Source of the DNA: Woeseiaceae bacterium
GTDB lineage: Bacteria > Pseudomonadota > Gammaproteobacteria > Steroidobacterales > Woeseiaceae
DNA: 64,000 nucleotides
Direction: 5' to 3'
Assembly (NCBI GenBank): GCA_021773035.1
Contig: JAJFKU010000064.1
Coordinates: 1 to 64,000 of the forward strand
Position numbers and translations under genes: made by a program. A model generated the notes under the pieces. It saw only the letters and a list, made by a program, of their open reading frames with translations, was not told the origin of the DNA and made no database searches. Of the stretch, positions 28,167 through 35,737 are shown one piece after another; the stretch's first letter is position 1; each line of letters starts with the position of its first letter.

Positions 28167-29048
28167 TCAGGTCCTCGCTTGGACTGAGGAAAGTCTCAAC
28201 TCCAAATCATGCAGCAGGGCGTAGTCTTCCCGAATACCCTCTTCCGCCGTGCGATATTCAGGTGTATTTGCGGTAAGTTGATTTAGGCAAGATTCCTGAT
28301 CTGCGAGACTAGCCTTCAGTGTAGCAATTTCAGCGGTGAAGACTGCTGCAGCCTGTTTGGTGTCAGCGGAAGCTGGCACGACAGCCTGAGAGAACGTCTT
28401 CGCGTAGTTCAGGGCTGCAGAGCGAGCGGTTCCGAGGATAGTATCGACCTCATATTTAGGTACATTTTCCACGATTCGATAGTAGTCAATACGTTCTTGA
28501 TCGACGATTGCCTTACATCGCCCTACAACAGCCCTGAGCTCTCGTTCGAATTCGCGCGCGCGCGCGAACGTTAAAAGGCGCACCTCGTCCCAGTGCTGTT
28601 CGAAGGAGTAAAGTACGTTCTTGAGTTCTGCACTTGCCTTGGCGAAGTGCGAACTAACACGCCGCTTTTCGAACCATCCTGTCGCTACGCGGTGCGCACC
28701 ATAGATAGCGGACAGAAAGGTCGTCGCCATCACGACATTCGCAGACTTCTCTGACAGGTACTTCATCAAAAAGGGCACTGTCAACACAATTGCTACGGTT
28801 GCCCCGACGTAGCCCCAACGCCAGGTATTCTCTTCCTTTAGCCGCTTCTGGTAGTAACGTATGTTTAAGTGGCAGTGAATAATGAGGTTTTCCAGGTCGC
28901 GCCTGGGCAGCGGCAAATTTAGCATCGGATAGTCAGATGTCACTAAGCCCAGGCGGGAAATGAGTTTGGGCAACACTGTTTGAGCATCTGCCCGGGTCCC
29001 TCGCTGCGCGTCGAGTTCAAAGTCGTACTCTGTAGACGTGAGTGCCAT
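28167..29048 (-). CDS. SLATT-like two-transmembrane protein
   Basis: 293 residues. After about 75 polar residues there is a helical HCHLNIRYYQKRL stretch, then two closely spaced transmembrane helices (about 80-98 and 103-122) and a long helical, charged cytoplasmic tail. Layout and the pre-TM Tyr/Arg helix resemble SLATT domains, predicted pore-forming 2TM effectors in bacterial conflict systems. No nucleotide cyclase or SLOG gene is nearby. It is the last of a four-gene leftward operon, 9 nt after the protease/SleB gene. The gene contains a (CG)7 tract at 28553-28566. The family call is by eye and moderate. Confidence 0.6.
   Translation of the reverse strand: MALTSTEYDFELDAQRGTRADAQTVLPKLISRLGLVTSDYPMLNLPLPRRDLENLIIHCHLNIRYYQKRLKEENTWRWGYVGATVAIVLTVPFLMKYLSEKSANVVMATTFLSAIYGAHRVATGWFEKRRVSSHFAKASAELKNVLYSFEQHWDEVRLLTFARAREFERELRAVVGRCKAIVDQERIDYYRIVENVPKYEVDTILGTARSAALNYAKTFSQAVVPASADTKQAAAVFTAEIATLKASLADQESCLNQLTANTPEYRTAEEGIREDYALLHDLELRLSSVQART
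28551..28568. repeat. (CG)7 dinucleotide tract inside the SLATT-like gene
   Basis: TT(CG)7AA is an 18-bp perfect palindrome inside the coding region for an Arg/Ala-rich helix. Dinucleotide slippage would shift the frame, so it could make the gene phase-variable; it is also a Z-DNA-prone run. Confidence 0.7.
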
Positions 29049-29057
29049 AGATCTATC

Positions 29058-30428
29058 CTAGCTTATGTCGTTGTAGAACACGTGTACGCCGATTCGAACA
29101 CTCGGTTCAGCATCAACCGACCAGGTTGGCTGAATTGCTTGATGATGATAGTGCGTCGCGCCATATGTCGGATCCGGTGCACGCCCGCTCACGACATCAT
29201 CCGCAACATCAAGACATTCCCTAAACACAGCGTTCGAATCATCAACCCGCAAGAGAAGTTCGTAGTTCGGGTCGCCCTGATTCCAACACGAAAATTGCCA
29301 GGCTTTTCTACAAACGCTGACATAGTCGTCACCCCACCACCCGGGCTCCGAGACACGATTCCTGATTACCCAAGCGACCGCAATGCGGCCACCTCTGTTT
29401 TCTCCACGGGCCTCCCCGAAGATTGTTCGGGCAACTGTATCTAATGAGTCAGAGTCAGCCTGAGGCACGGACCGCGCTACAAACGCCGTATCCGCTTGCG
29501 TCGCCACGGGAATAACGTCTACGTCAAAACGTTTCCGGATTGCGCTAAAACGGCAGAAGGCGGCCATGAGGTGCGACCCGGCAACATGCAAACCTACGAC
29601 TTCATTTTGTTCGTTTACCCAAACGGACCCGCTGTCGCCAGGCGCCGTTAGTCTGCCGCCGCGAACAACCGGCTCGACAATCACCTGACCCATGAATCCA
29701 TACGACGCCGATGGCGGCTGCCCTGGTATACGAGGCGTAAATCGATGATTGAAATTCAAGTCTGTTACTCGACCAACAGACACCTGCTGAGTCGCGGGAC
29801 TTCGCAGTCGCACTAACATGTTCGGCGTAATTATTGCACTCGACCCCACGAGCGAACCAAGACCTTCAATCACGTTGTCGGGTTCGAGCTCCGTCCGTGC
29901 AATAGCAGCATCTATGACGTTCTCAAAACCGGGGCCCGGGATCGGTCTGACCCAGTCGCTGAGTTTCGCAATCTCTGTTCCGTCTGCCGCCAATATTGGA
30001 TCGCTCTCCGCAGCGGGTTGCTGGCTTCCCCAGGCCATTACGTGTGCGTTGCTTAATACATAGTGCTCATCCGGCGCAGATAGGCGCTGAACGAAGCAAC
30101 CGAGGCTGCCGTGCTCCCCACCGTCGCGATGAATAAACCCCGGATTGGACGAGACCGCCACATGCTGCCAGCCTAGCGGACGCGTGTTACGAACGACCAT
30201 TGGGACATCAAGCTCACGATATATGCGACGAAGGTTCGAGATGTCGGGTTTCGCAACATTCACATAGAGGCAGAGATGTGGCACGCCGGTTTCGTTGTGC
30301 CATCGTCCATAGCCAACCACCGACTGTGCGGCGCGGCGCGCTGACTGGGTGCGACAACCACACGTTCGATCGGTCACACGAAGTGTGGCAATACAGGCGT
30401 CAATTATTTTCGCTTCAGTCATCACCAC
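29058..30428 (-). CDS. Trypsin-like protease fused to SleB-type cell wall hydrolase
   Basis: 456 residues, GTG start (or ATG at 30422). The first two thirds form a trypsin-like fold: SNAHVMAWG (His129), ENVIDAAIAR (Asp173) and APGDSGSVW (Ser266), a complete catalytic triad. The C-terminal part (about 330-456) matches Hydrolase_2/SleB: ARTIFGEARGENRGGRIAVA with likely catalytic Glu339, then VIRNRV, WQFSCWNQGDPN and THYHH. SleB enzymes are lytic transglycosylases on peptidoglycan. There is no signal peptide or N-terminal helix. It lies between the lipoprotein and the SLATT-like gene with gaps of about 9 nt. The fusion suggests a regulated, possibly self-cleaving wall hydrolase. Confidence 0.82.
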   Translation of the reverse strand: MVMTEAKIIDACIATLRVTDRTCGCRTQSARRAAQSVVGYGRWHNETGVPHLCLYVNVAKPDISNLRRIYRELDVPMVVRNTRPLGWQHVAVSSNPGFIHRDGGEHGSLGCFVQRLSAPDEHYVLSNAHVMAWGSQQPAAESDPILAADGTEIAKLSDWVRPIPGPGFENVIDAAIARTELEPDNVIEGLGSLVGSSAIITPNMLVRLRSPATQQVSVGRVTDLNFNHRFTPRIPGQPPSASYGFMGQVIVEPVVRGGRLTAPGDSGSVWVNEQNEVVGLHVAGSHLMAAFCRFSAIRKRFDVDVIPVATQADTAFVARSVPQADSDSLDTVARTIFGEARGENRGGRIAVAWVIRNRVSEPGWWGDDYVSVCRKAWQFSCWNQGDPNYELLLRVDDSNAVFRECLDVADDVVSGRAPDPTYGATHYHHQAIQPTWSVDAEPSVRIGVHVFYNDIS

Positions 30429-30437
30429 GATCGACCA

Positions 30438-32348
30438 TCACTCGCTACGAATTGGGGCCGGAACTGCACATAGCTCAGCTTGCATCGCCTCCAGAATCTG
30501 CTGACTCAACAGGTCATTGTTTTCACCGACTGCGGTCAGGTCATCGTTCGCCGCTACGTAGTTCATGATAACTTTTCGAAACTCATCGTCGAAAACAGCT
30601 GGTGTTGCCTGTGCCAGGCAGTGTTTTTTCTTAACTTCGTTGACCGCGTCCGGTGTGATAGAAAGACTCCGCTCGAACGGATTGGCAGCGCCCTCGACGA
30701 TACCTCCGAGGAGTTTGTTTCCCTTCTCAAGTGCATCGAGTAAGGCTTGGTCGATGTACCCGGTGTGCGGTTGAAGCCGCTCCTTTTGTTCTTCGCAGAT
30801 TGCAGCGCGTGTAGCCTGGCCGGGTTTTCCGTCGGCACCGGCGCCGACCATACGCTGAATGACGTACCACTGCTCCAGCGTTAGCTCGATGTCGCTGCCG
30901 CCTGCGATCGGACAGGCAGTGACGTCTTTAGCTGACTGCGCCGATTCACTTGCAGGATCGATAGTGACCTTTCTAAAAATGTTCGCACCGGCAGTGTCTT
31001 GAAGATGAATCTCTATCACACCGCTAGTAACACCGCCGCCGATGCTGATTTGTGCCCGCGGATTTCCCGGTCGGGGTGATTCGAACACTACCCCGTCGAT
31101 GTGAGCCGACAGCACGCTCGCGAAATAAGGTGGACGCCCACCGCCCATGACAAAAGTAACTCGGCCACCTGGTTTCGCGGAAATCGTTTCACTCTCATGG
31201 TTGAGCACTGCGAATTGCGCGCCGAGTTTGTCTTCGGATACTCCGCAAGCCGCGAGTGTCGCAGGGTAGCCCGCAGTAGCAGTCGCTTCGGCGACACCGC
31301 TCAGAGGTGCAAGCGCGATTTTCACTTGGGCAATGGCACTGATTAGTTTGTCGAACGCCATATTTAGCGCACGTACTTCCGACTCGATCTTTTGAAGGGA
31401 CTCGAGTGTTAGCTTTTGAGCGGCCGACTGCTTCTCGTCTCCCGCCTCTTCGTCCGAATCCACTTCCGCACCCCTAAAAAGGTCGTTATAGGTCGAAAGC
31501 GAGTCGATTAACAATGGCAGCTGCTGCAGGCTTGGCTCATTGCTGAGCACCGCGGCATCCACCGCGTCAGAGATTTTGTTGATAGCGGACATCAGGCTGT
31601 GTTTCGCAGCGTTGCGTATTGTGATTAGCTTTTGTGCTTCAGTGATTCGCTGAAGTGCGGCGTCTCCGACATCATTTGAAGATGACAGCCGTTTGTCGAT
31701 AAGCTCCATGAAATTGATAACTTCGGCGTCTTTCGGCACTTTGACCCTAAGTTCAAACAAGGCCAGACGCGTAGCCTGTTGAGCCGCGAGAAGTGTCTTA
31801 TGTGCCGACTTCAGGTCATCGATGTCTTTGTTGAACTTGCCAACACCGTCCGGCAGCGTTCGCAGTGGCTGTACTGCGTCAATAGCGCACGACATCGCTC
31901 GCTCACCTGCCAAATAGGCACGTTCCACCGGCATGCTGTCGAGCCAGTTTGAGCCAGCAAGCCATGAACCGCTGCCTATTCCTATCCAGGTCAGCGTATC
32001 GCCACTATCCCCGGACTGCGTGATTCCGTGTCCCAATGCGCCACCGGCTAAAGCTATCAAGGACAGTCCGGTCACTTTTCGAAATGTGCTTCGACCCTGC
32101 AGGGCACTTCGGTATTCTTCGCGCCAGGCGAGCGCGCAGGTCACCGCGTTTTCAAGATCTGCAGGCTGGCGGGCCGGGCATTCCAATGCTGTGTTCGACT
32201 CTGCATAGTCCGGTTCTACATAAGGGTTGATCAGCGATGCGCACCCCGTAGTAGCAGACAAAATAGCAAGGACCCATCCGGCCCGGTGTTTCTGGCGGGA
32301 TTTACCTGCGAAAATTACGAAACCGGTATTGTTCTTCTTGGTACTCAT
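30438..32348 (-). CDS. Lipoprotein with peptidoglycan-binding-like C-terminal segment
   Basis: 636 residues. The N-terminus is basic, followed by a hydrophobic run and a lipobox-like TTGC, so lipidation is likely although the n-region is long. A short hydrophobic segment follows at about 95-125. The middle (about 150-370) is helical and coiled-coil-like. A Gly-rich Ig-like region lies at about 395-480 (ISAKPGGRVTFVMGGGRPPY). Near residue 505 the segment LEQWYVIQRMVGAGADGKPG followed by QATRAAICEE resembles the peptidoglycan-binding fold in which a DG(x)4T pattern recurs. It is operonic with the protease/SleB fusion. Confidence 0.65.
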   Translation of the reverse strand: MSTKKNNTGFVIFAGKSRQKHRAGWVLAILSATTGCASLINPYVEPDYAESNTALECPARQPADLENAVTCALAWREEYRSALQGRSTFRKVTGLSLIALAGGALGHGITQSGDSGDTLTWIGIGSGSWLAGSNWLDSMPVERAYLAGERAMSCAIDAVQPLRTLPDGVGKFNKDIDDLKSAHKTLLAAQQATRLALFELRVKVPKDAEVINFMELIDKRLSSSNDVGDAALQRITEAQKLITIRNAAKHSLMSAINKISDAVDAAVLSNEPSLQQLPLLIDSLSTYNDLFRGAEVDSDEEAGDEKQSAAQKLTLESLQKIESEVRALNMAFDKLISAIAQVKIALAPLSGVAEATATAGYPATLAACGVSEDKLGAQFAVLNHESETISAKPGGRVTFVMGGGRPPYFASVLSAHIDGVVFESPRPGNPRAQISIGGGVTSGVIEIHLQDTAGANIFRKVTIDPASESAQSAKDVTACPIAGGSDIELTLEQWYVIQRMVGAGADGKPGQATRAAICEEQKERLQPHTGYIDQALLDALEKGNKLLGGIVEGAANPFERSLSITPDAVNEVKKKHCLAQATPAVFDDEFRKVIMNYVAANDDLTAVGENNDLLSQQILEAMQAELCAVPAPIRSE

Positions 32349-32432
32349 GTTTGCCCCCTATTTGCGCTCACGTACGTCAATGAGGCCTTACGCTGCTTTT
32401 CGAAATATTCGTCACAGGTAAGTGTTTCTTGC

Positions 32433-33881
32433 TCAACTCGCTGGTAAATGGCAACGGCCCGCCTCTACGACATCAACGACCACACTTCGAGAAAACACCA
32501 GCAGGTCCGGCGACCCTCGTTGTTGCGCGAAAGAATATCCCGTGGTATCGGTGTACATTTTTGAAGTCGTGTATTCCGGGTCGATCGTTTTGTTTATCAG
32601 TGTGACGCCAGAAAATTCGTTGGACGTCGCATTGCAATCCGCGTTTTCTTCCAGAAACGTTGCCAGCTTGCAGTACGCACTCTTCGCGCGGTTTTCTGCC
32701 ACCCATAGGTTGAAGCCGTCGGCGAAATTCGTTGCACGGTTGGCAGTAAGGATATTTGAGATTTCATCAATTCGACTTTTGGCACGCGCAAGCGCACCCT
32801 GTGTTTTCTCCCCGTGAATATCTTTAATCGCGCGGAAGTCTCCATGCGTCCCATCGGAGCCAAGTTCCAGAATCTTGTAGTTGGGTTGTAGACGATCCAG
32901 GAGAAACGCTCTATCGATCGTTTCACCTGTTTCGCGATTCATCCATAGACTCGGGCTCGCGAATCCGCGTATTTCTACAACAACCTTTGTGCCGTCTCCG
33001 CTGCAGCCATTCAGCATTCTCGCTACTTGTTTATACATATCGTTATAGGTAGGCGCTTGTATTGAAGTTGATCCATGTTTGCTATCGAGCAGCGTATGCC
33101 AACCCGCGAGTTGTGGCATAAACTTCGCGTCGGTGAAGAATGTATGAAACGAGAACAAACTTGTGTCCGATGGAATCAGCGACGCTGTCGATGAAGCCAT
33201 GACGAATTCGATATTGGAGCCTAACTTTCGACCGGCAGTTTCATTTATCGCCAGTCCGGTTAAAATTATGACGGTAGCGGCGGAAATCAGGCTAACGGAG
33301 TAGCTAAGAGTTTCCCATACAGTAATCTTCCAGGTCCTGAAATAGTCTATGATTGCCTGCACCGATTTTTCGGCGCGCGCAAGCACCGCTATCACGCCAC
33401 CGGTTGCCAGAGCGGGGTACACGTTCTCTAGTTTCTCGTCTGTAAATGTATCAGAGAGTAATTCTGAGACGAGCCCAGGTAACAACTCGACTATGAAACG
33501 CAAGACAGACACCGTAAGAAAGAGCTTCGCAGCAAATATCCCAATTGCTAATGTTCGCACGCTGACAAAAGACATCGCTTTTGCAACTATGCTGCGGTTC
33601 GGCGATTCGATATTCGAATTTTTCACCGAGAGGTTTAGCGCCCCTAATATTTTTGCAGGCAGGCTGTCGATTATTCCGGCGAGATTGTTTTCCGCTTCAG
33701 AAAATGGCGTTTGCCGCGGTACTGCTGTCATCGCAACAGAACCGGGCTCGTCTCCGGTCGGCGGCGCCATTGCTACCGCTTCTGTTTCTGAAGCGAATAC
33801 CCGATAGAGCGAGGTCTCTAAGGCCTTTTGAAACCGCCCCAGTTCTCGACCGGCCTCTTTGCGCTTGCGGTAGGAACTCAT
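32433..33881 (-). CDS. Inner-membrane protein with OmpA-like periplasmic domain
   Basis: About 482 residues. The ATG at 33881 has GGAAGG upstream; a GTG at 33891 is the longer option. The first 100 residues look cytoplasmic. Three hydrophobic segments follow (about 108-140, 155-172, 190-215). The C-terminal half shows VVVEIRGFASPS and a late FNLWVAENRAKSAYCKLATF segment. These match the strand-GxAS and N-x-x-RA helix pattern of OmpA-type peptidoglycan-binding domains, but divergently. It is the first gene of the four-gene operon; 84 nt separate it from the lipoprotein. A sensor or anchor at the cell wall is a reasonable inference. Confidence 0.6.
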   Translation of the reverse strand: MSSYRKRKEAGRELGRFQKALETSLYRVFASETEAVAMAPPTGDEPGSVAMTAVPRQTPFSEAENNLAGIIDSLPAKILGALNLSVKNSNIESPNRSIVAKAMSFVSVRTLAIGIFAAKLFLTVSVLRFIVELLPGLVSELLSDTFTDEKLENVYPALATGGVIAVLARAEKSVQAIIDYFRTWKITVWETLSYSVSLISAATVIILTGLAINETAGRKLGSNIEFVMASSTASLIPSDTSLFSFHTFFTDAKFMPQLAGWHTLLDSKHGSTSIQAPTYNDMYKQVARMLNGCSGDGTKVVVEIRGFASPSLWMNRETGETIDRAFLLDRLQPNYKILELGSDGTHGDFRAIKDIHGEKTQGALARAKSRIDEISNILTANRATNFADGFNLWVAENRAKSAYCKLATFLEENADCNATSNEFSGVTLINKTIDPEYTTSKMYTDTTGYSFAQQRGSPDLLVFSRSVVVDVVEAGRCHLPAS

Positions 33882-34295
33882 CCGATATATCACCTTCCAG
33901 CGGTACTGGCACGCTTAATTCGTACTTCCGCGCGCTTCGAAGATTCAGGAGTTTCGACAGCAAAGGTAAGCAGGTACTTCCCTGGCAGGCGTAGTAACGC
34001 TCCCAATCCGGGACCTTATTGGCCTGCAATGGAGACCTTTCAAAATCAGACAATAGTTAAAAAGCGTGTTCGCAACGAAGGATATTGAATTCGGGGGGAC
34101 TGCGACACGATTTGTCGATTCTCACTCCGGTTTCTTTTTGTTGTTGCATTCAATATGCTCTCGCATGGGTAGTTTGTCAATATTCAGCCCATATACGGCT
34201 CGCTTTGTGCGTCGTCCCGCCACACAATCGAAACCTCGGATCGACACGACGCCCTGCGATACTGTCGCTGTCTTTATTCTGATACGGCCTTTGGA

Positions 34296-34454
34296 GTCGG
34301 TCCAGAGCGTGCAACCCAGAAAGCGAACGCCCTCGAGTATGACTGCGTCATTGTTCAGAACGTGAATATTGGACGTTGCATCGGCGCCAGGGCGTTGCGG
34401 TGAGAAATGCTTGAACTCTGTGTGCACGTCGCTCAGGGCGAGGAAGGTCTCGTT
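34296..34454 (-). pseudogene. Degraded metallophosphoesterase fragment
   Basis: A leftward frame just after an in-frame TGA reads ETFLALSDVHTEFKHFSPQR. About ten codons later it continues INVHVL-like as IHVLNNDAVILEGVRFLGCT and LWTD. The first piece is the N-terminal SDxH metal motif of calcineurin-like phosphoesterases. The second is a block normally more than 60 residues further on, so the intervening part is deleted. Beyond TLWTD the family resemblance ends. This sits in a 965-bp spacer (33894-34858) between the SLATT operon and the restriction gene. I see no intact gene in that spacer. Confidence 0.55.
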
Positions 34455-34858
34455 TCAAAGTCTTGGTCCTCCTTCCCAACAGGCGCTCCCCGTTGTGACC
34501 ATCTCGTGCTGTTTCAACCGGTACTACCAGTTGCTCCACAGAGTACCGCTGCATCTCCCAGTAAATCGAAAGAGGGAAGAATTTACAGAAGAGCTAGTTG
34601 CTAAGTTCTGGAAAAACGGTCGGTCCTGGATTCAAGATGTAAAAGGAAACCATTCACGAATGTCCACGGATACATCTATGACTACTTGACGAAAGACAGC
34701 GGTGTGGTTCACTTCAACGGAGGAAAATAGTGGCTACAGCAATTTTGGGAGTTGGATAGTTCAATCGGTCCACCTCCACTAGACGTCAACGTACCCGTAA
34801 GCCGAGAAGATCGGGTGTGGTAACCTTCGCCCTCCAACGTCGATGCGAAGGGCATGGA

Positions 34859-35737
34859 ATGGCTGAAGATCCACAAGCACTGGAATTGCTTACCAAACGA
34901 TATGGGGACGTAACGTTTGAGGCACTTACTGCAGTTCTGACACCCCAGTTAATTAGAATCACGAATCTGGATAAGCGCATCCACAAAGAAGGTGGCGGAA
35001 AGCATTGGCGTGCCATCTTCTCTGTGCAGATTACTGAAGACAACTACCAACTGATGCAAAGAGGGAGAACGGGCAAGTTTGTTCCAGAGAGTTTCATAGA
35101 TGGCGGCCCTTGGCGTGAGATCTGCAAAGGACGAATTGTTTCTGCTGACTACAACTCAGGAGTCGCACATGGAGAGATATACACAGGAAAGGCATCCTCG
35201 AAAAGTGCTTTGGCTGATGCTCTAGACGAACTATCTGGTGATGATTTTCTTGAGATCGACCAATACGGCGCATCGGCAAAAATTGTCAGCGGTCTCGCCG
35301 AGTACTATCTTTCTGAGTCCGCTCAAGCAAACGGATATAAGGTCCGTCGAATGCCAGAAGATACCGCCAAGCATCTCGGTAGCTACTACAACTATGACTT
35401 TGAGTTTGAGAAAAATGAGGTTAGCAAGAAATGCGAAGTCAAATCTTTGTGGGGCACAGATACAGACTATGCCCGGCTAATTCATGGTAGAGGGCCAGGC
35501 TATCCGACAAGCAGCTGCAAATACGAAACTCAAGATTTCTTCGCCATCAGTCTTTTCTTGCGGACAGGAAAAATTCAAGACTTTGCGTTTGCTCCCTCTG
35601 TTCCGCTCAGTGAGGACAAGCCATACGGCCTGACTTCTGCCAGAAAACATCCGGAACATGTCAACCAGAACCCGATATGTGAAATTGGGAACGGCAGTTG
35701 GTTTTCTTCAATCGATGAGGTGTGGGACCTCGATTAA
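34859..35737 (+). CDS. Probable restriction endonuclease partner of the adjacent methylase
   Basis: About 292 residues from the ATG at 34859 (the frame opens at a GTG at 34817). The segment KKCEVKSLWGTDTDYARLIH contains an E-x-K arrangement preceded by acidic residues in YDFEFEKNEV, as in PD-(D/E)xK nucleases. The remainder has no motif I recognise. It converges on the DNA methylase/specificity gene with a 4-bp overlap at the stop codons, a typical restriction-modification pairing. The nuclease call rests on context plus one motif. Local sequence looks more AT-rich than the flanking core genes, consistent with transfer. Confidence 0.65.
   Translation: MAEDPQALELLTKRYGDVTFEALTAVLTPQLIRITNLDKRIHKEGGGKHWRAIFSVQITEDNYQLMQRGRTGKFVPESFIDGGPWREICKGRIVSADYNSGVAHGEIYTGKASSKSALADALDELSGDDFLEIDQYGASAKIVSGLAEYYLSESAQANGYKVRRMPEDTAKHLGSYYNYDFEFEKNEVSKKCEVKSLWGTDTDYARLIHGRGPGYPTSSCKYETQDFFAISLFLRTGKIQDFAFAPSVPLSEDKPYGLTSARKHPEHVNQNPICEIGNGSWFSSIDEVWDLD

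Noticed and set aside
28167-29048. CBASS or SMODS-linked defence system
   Set aside because: No cyclic-nucleotide synthase, SLOG or SAVED gene lies near the SLATT-like gene; only the effector-like part is seen.
34623-34730. A short rightward frame containing NVHGYIYD, reminiscent of the C-terminus of beta-carbonic anhydrases
   Set aside because: Only eight or so residues match; no upstream zinc-binding motifs exist in any frame. Too little to call even a pseudogene.
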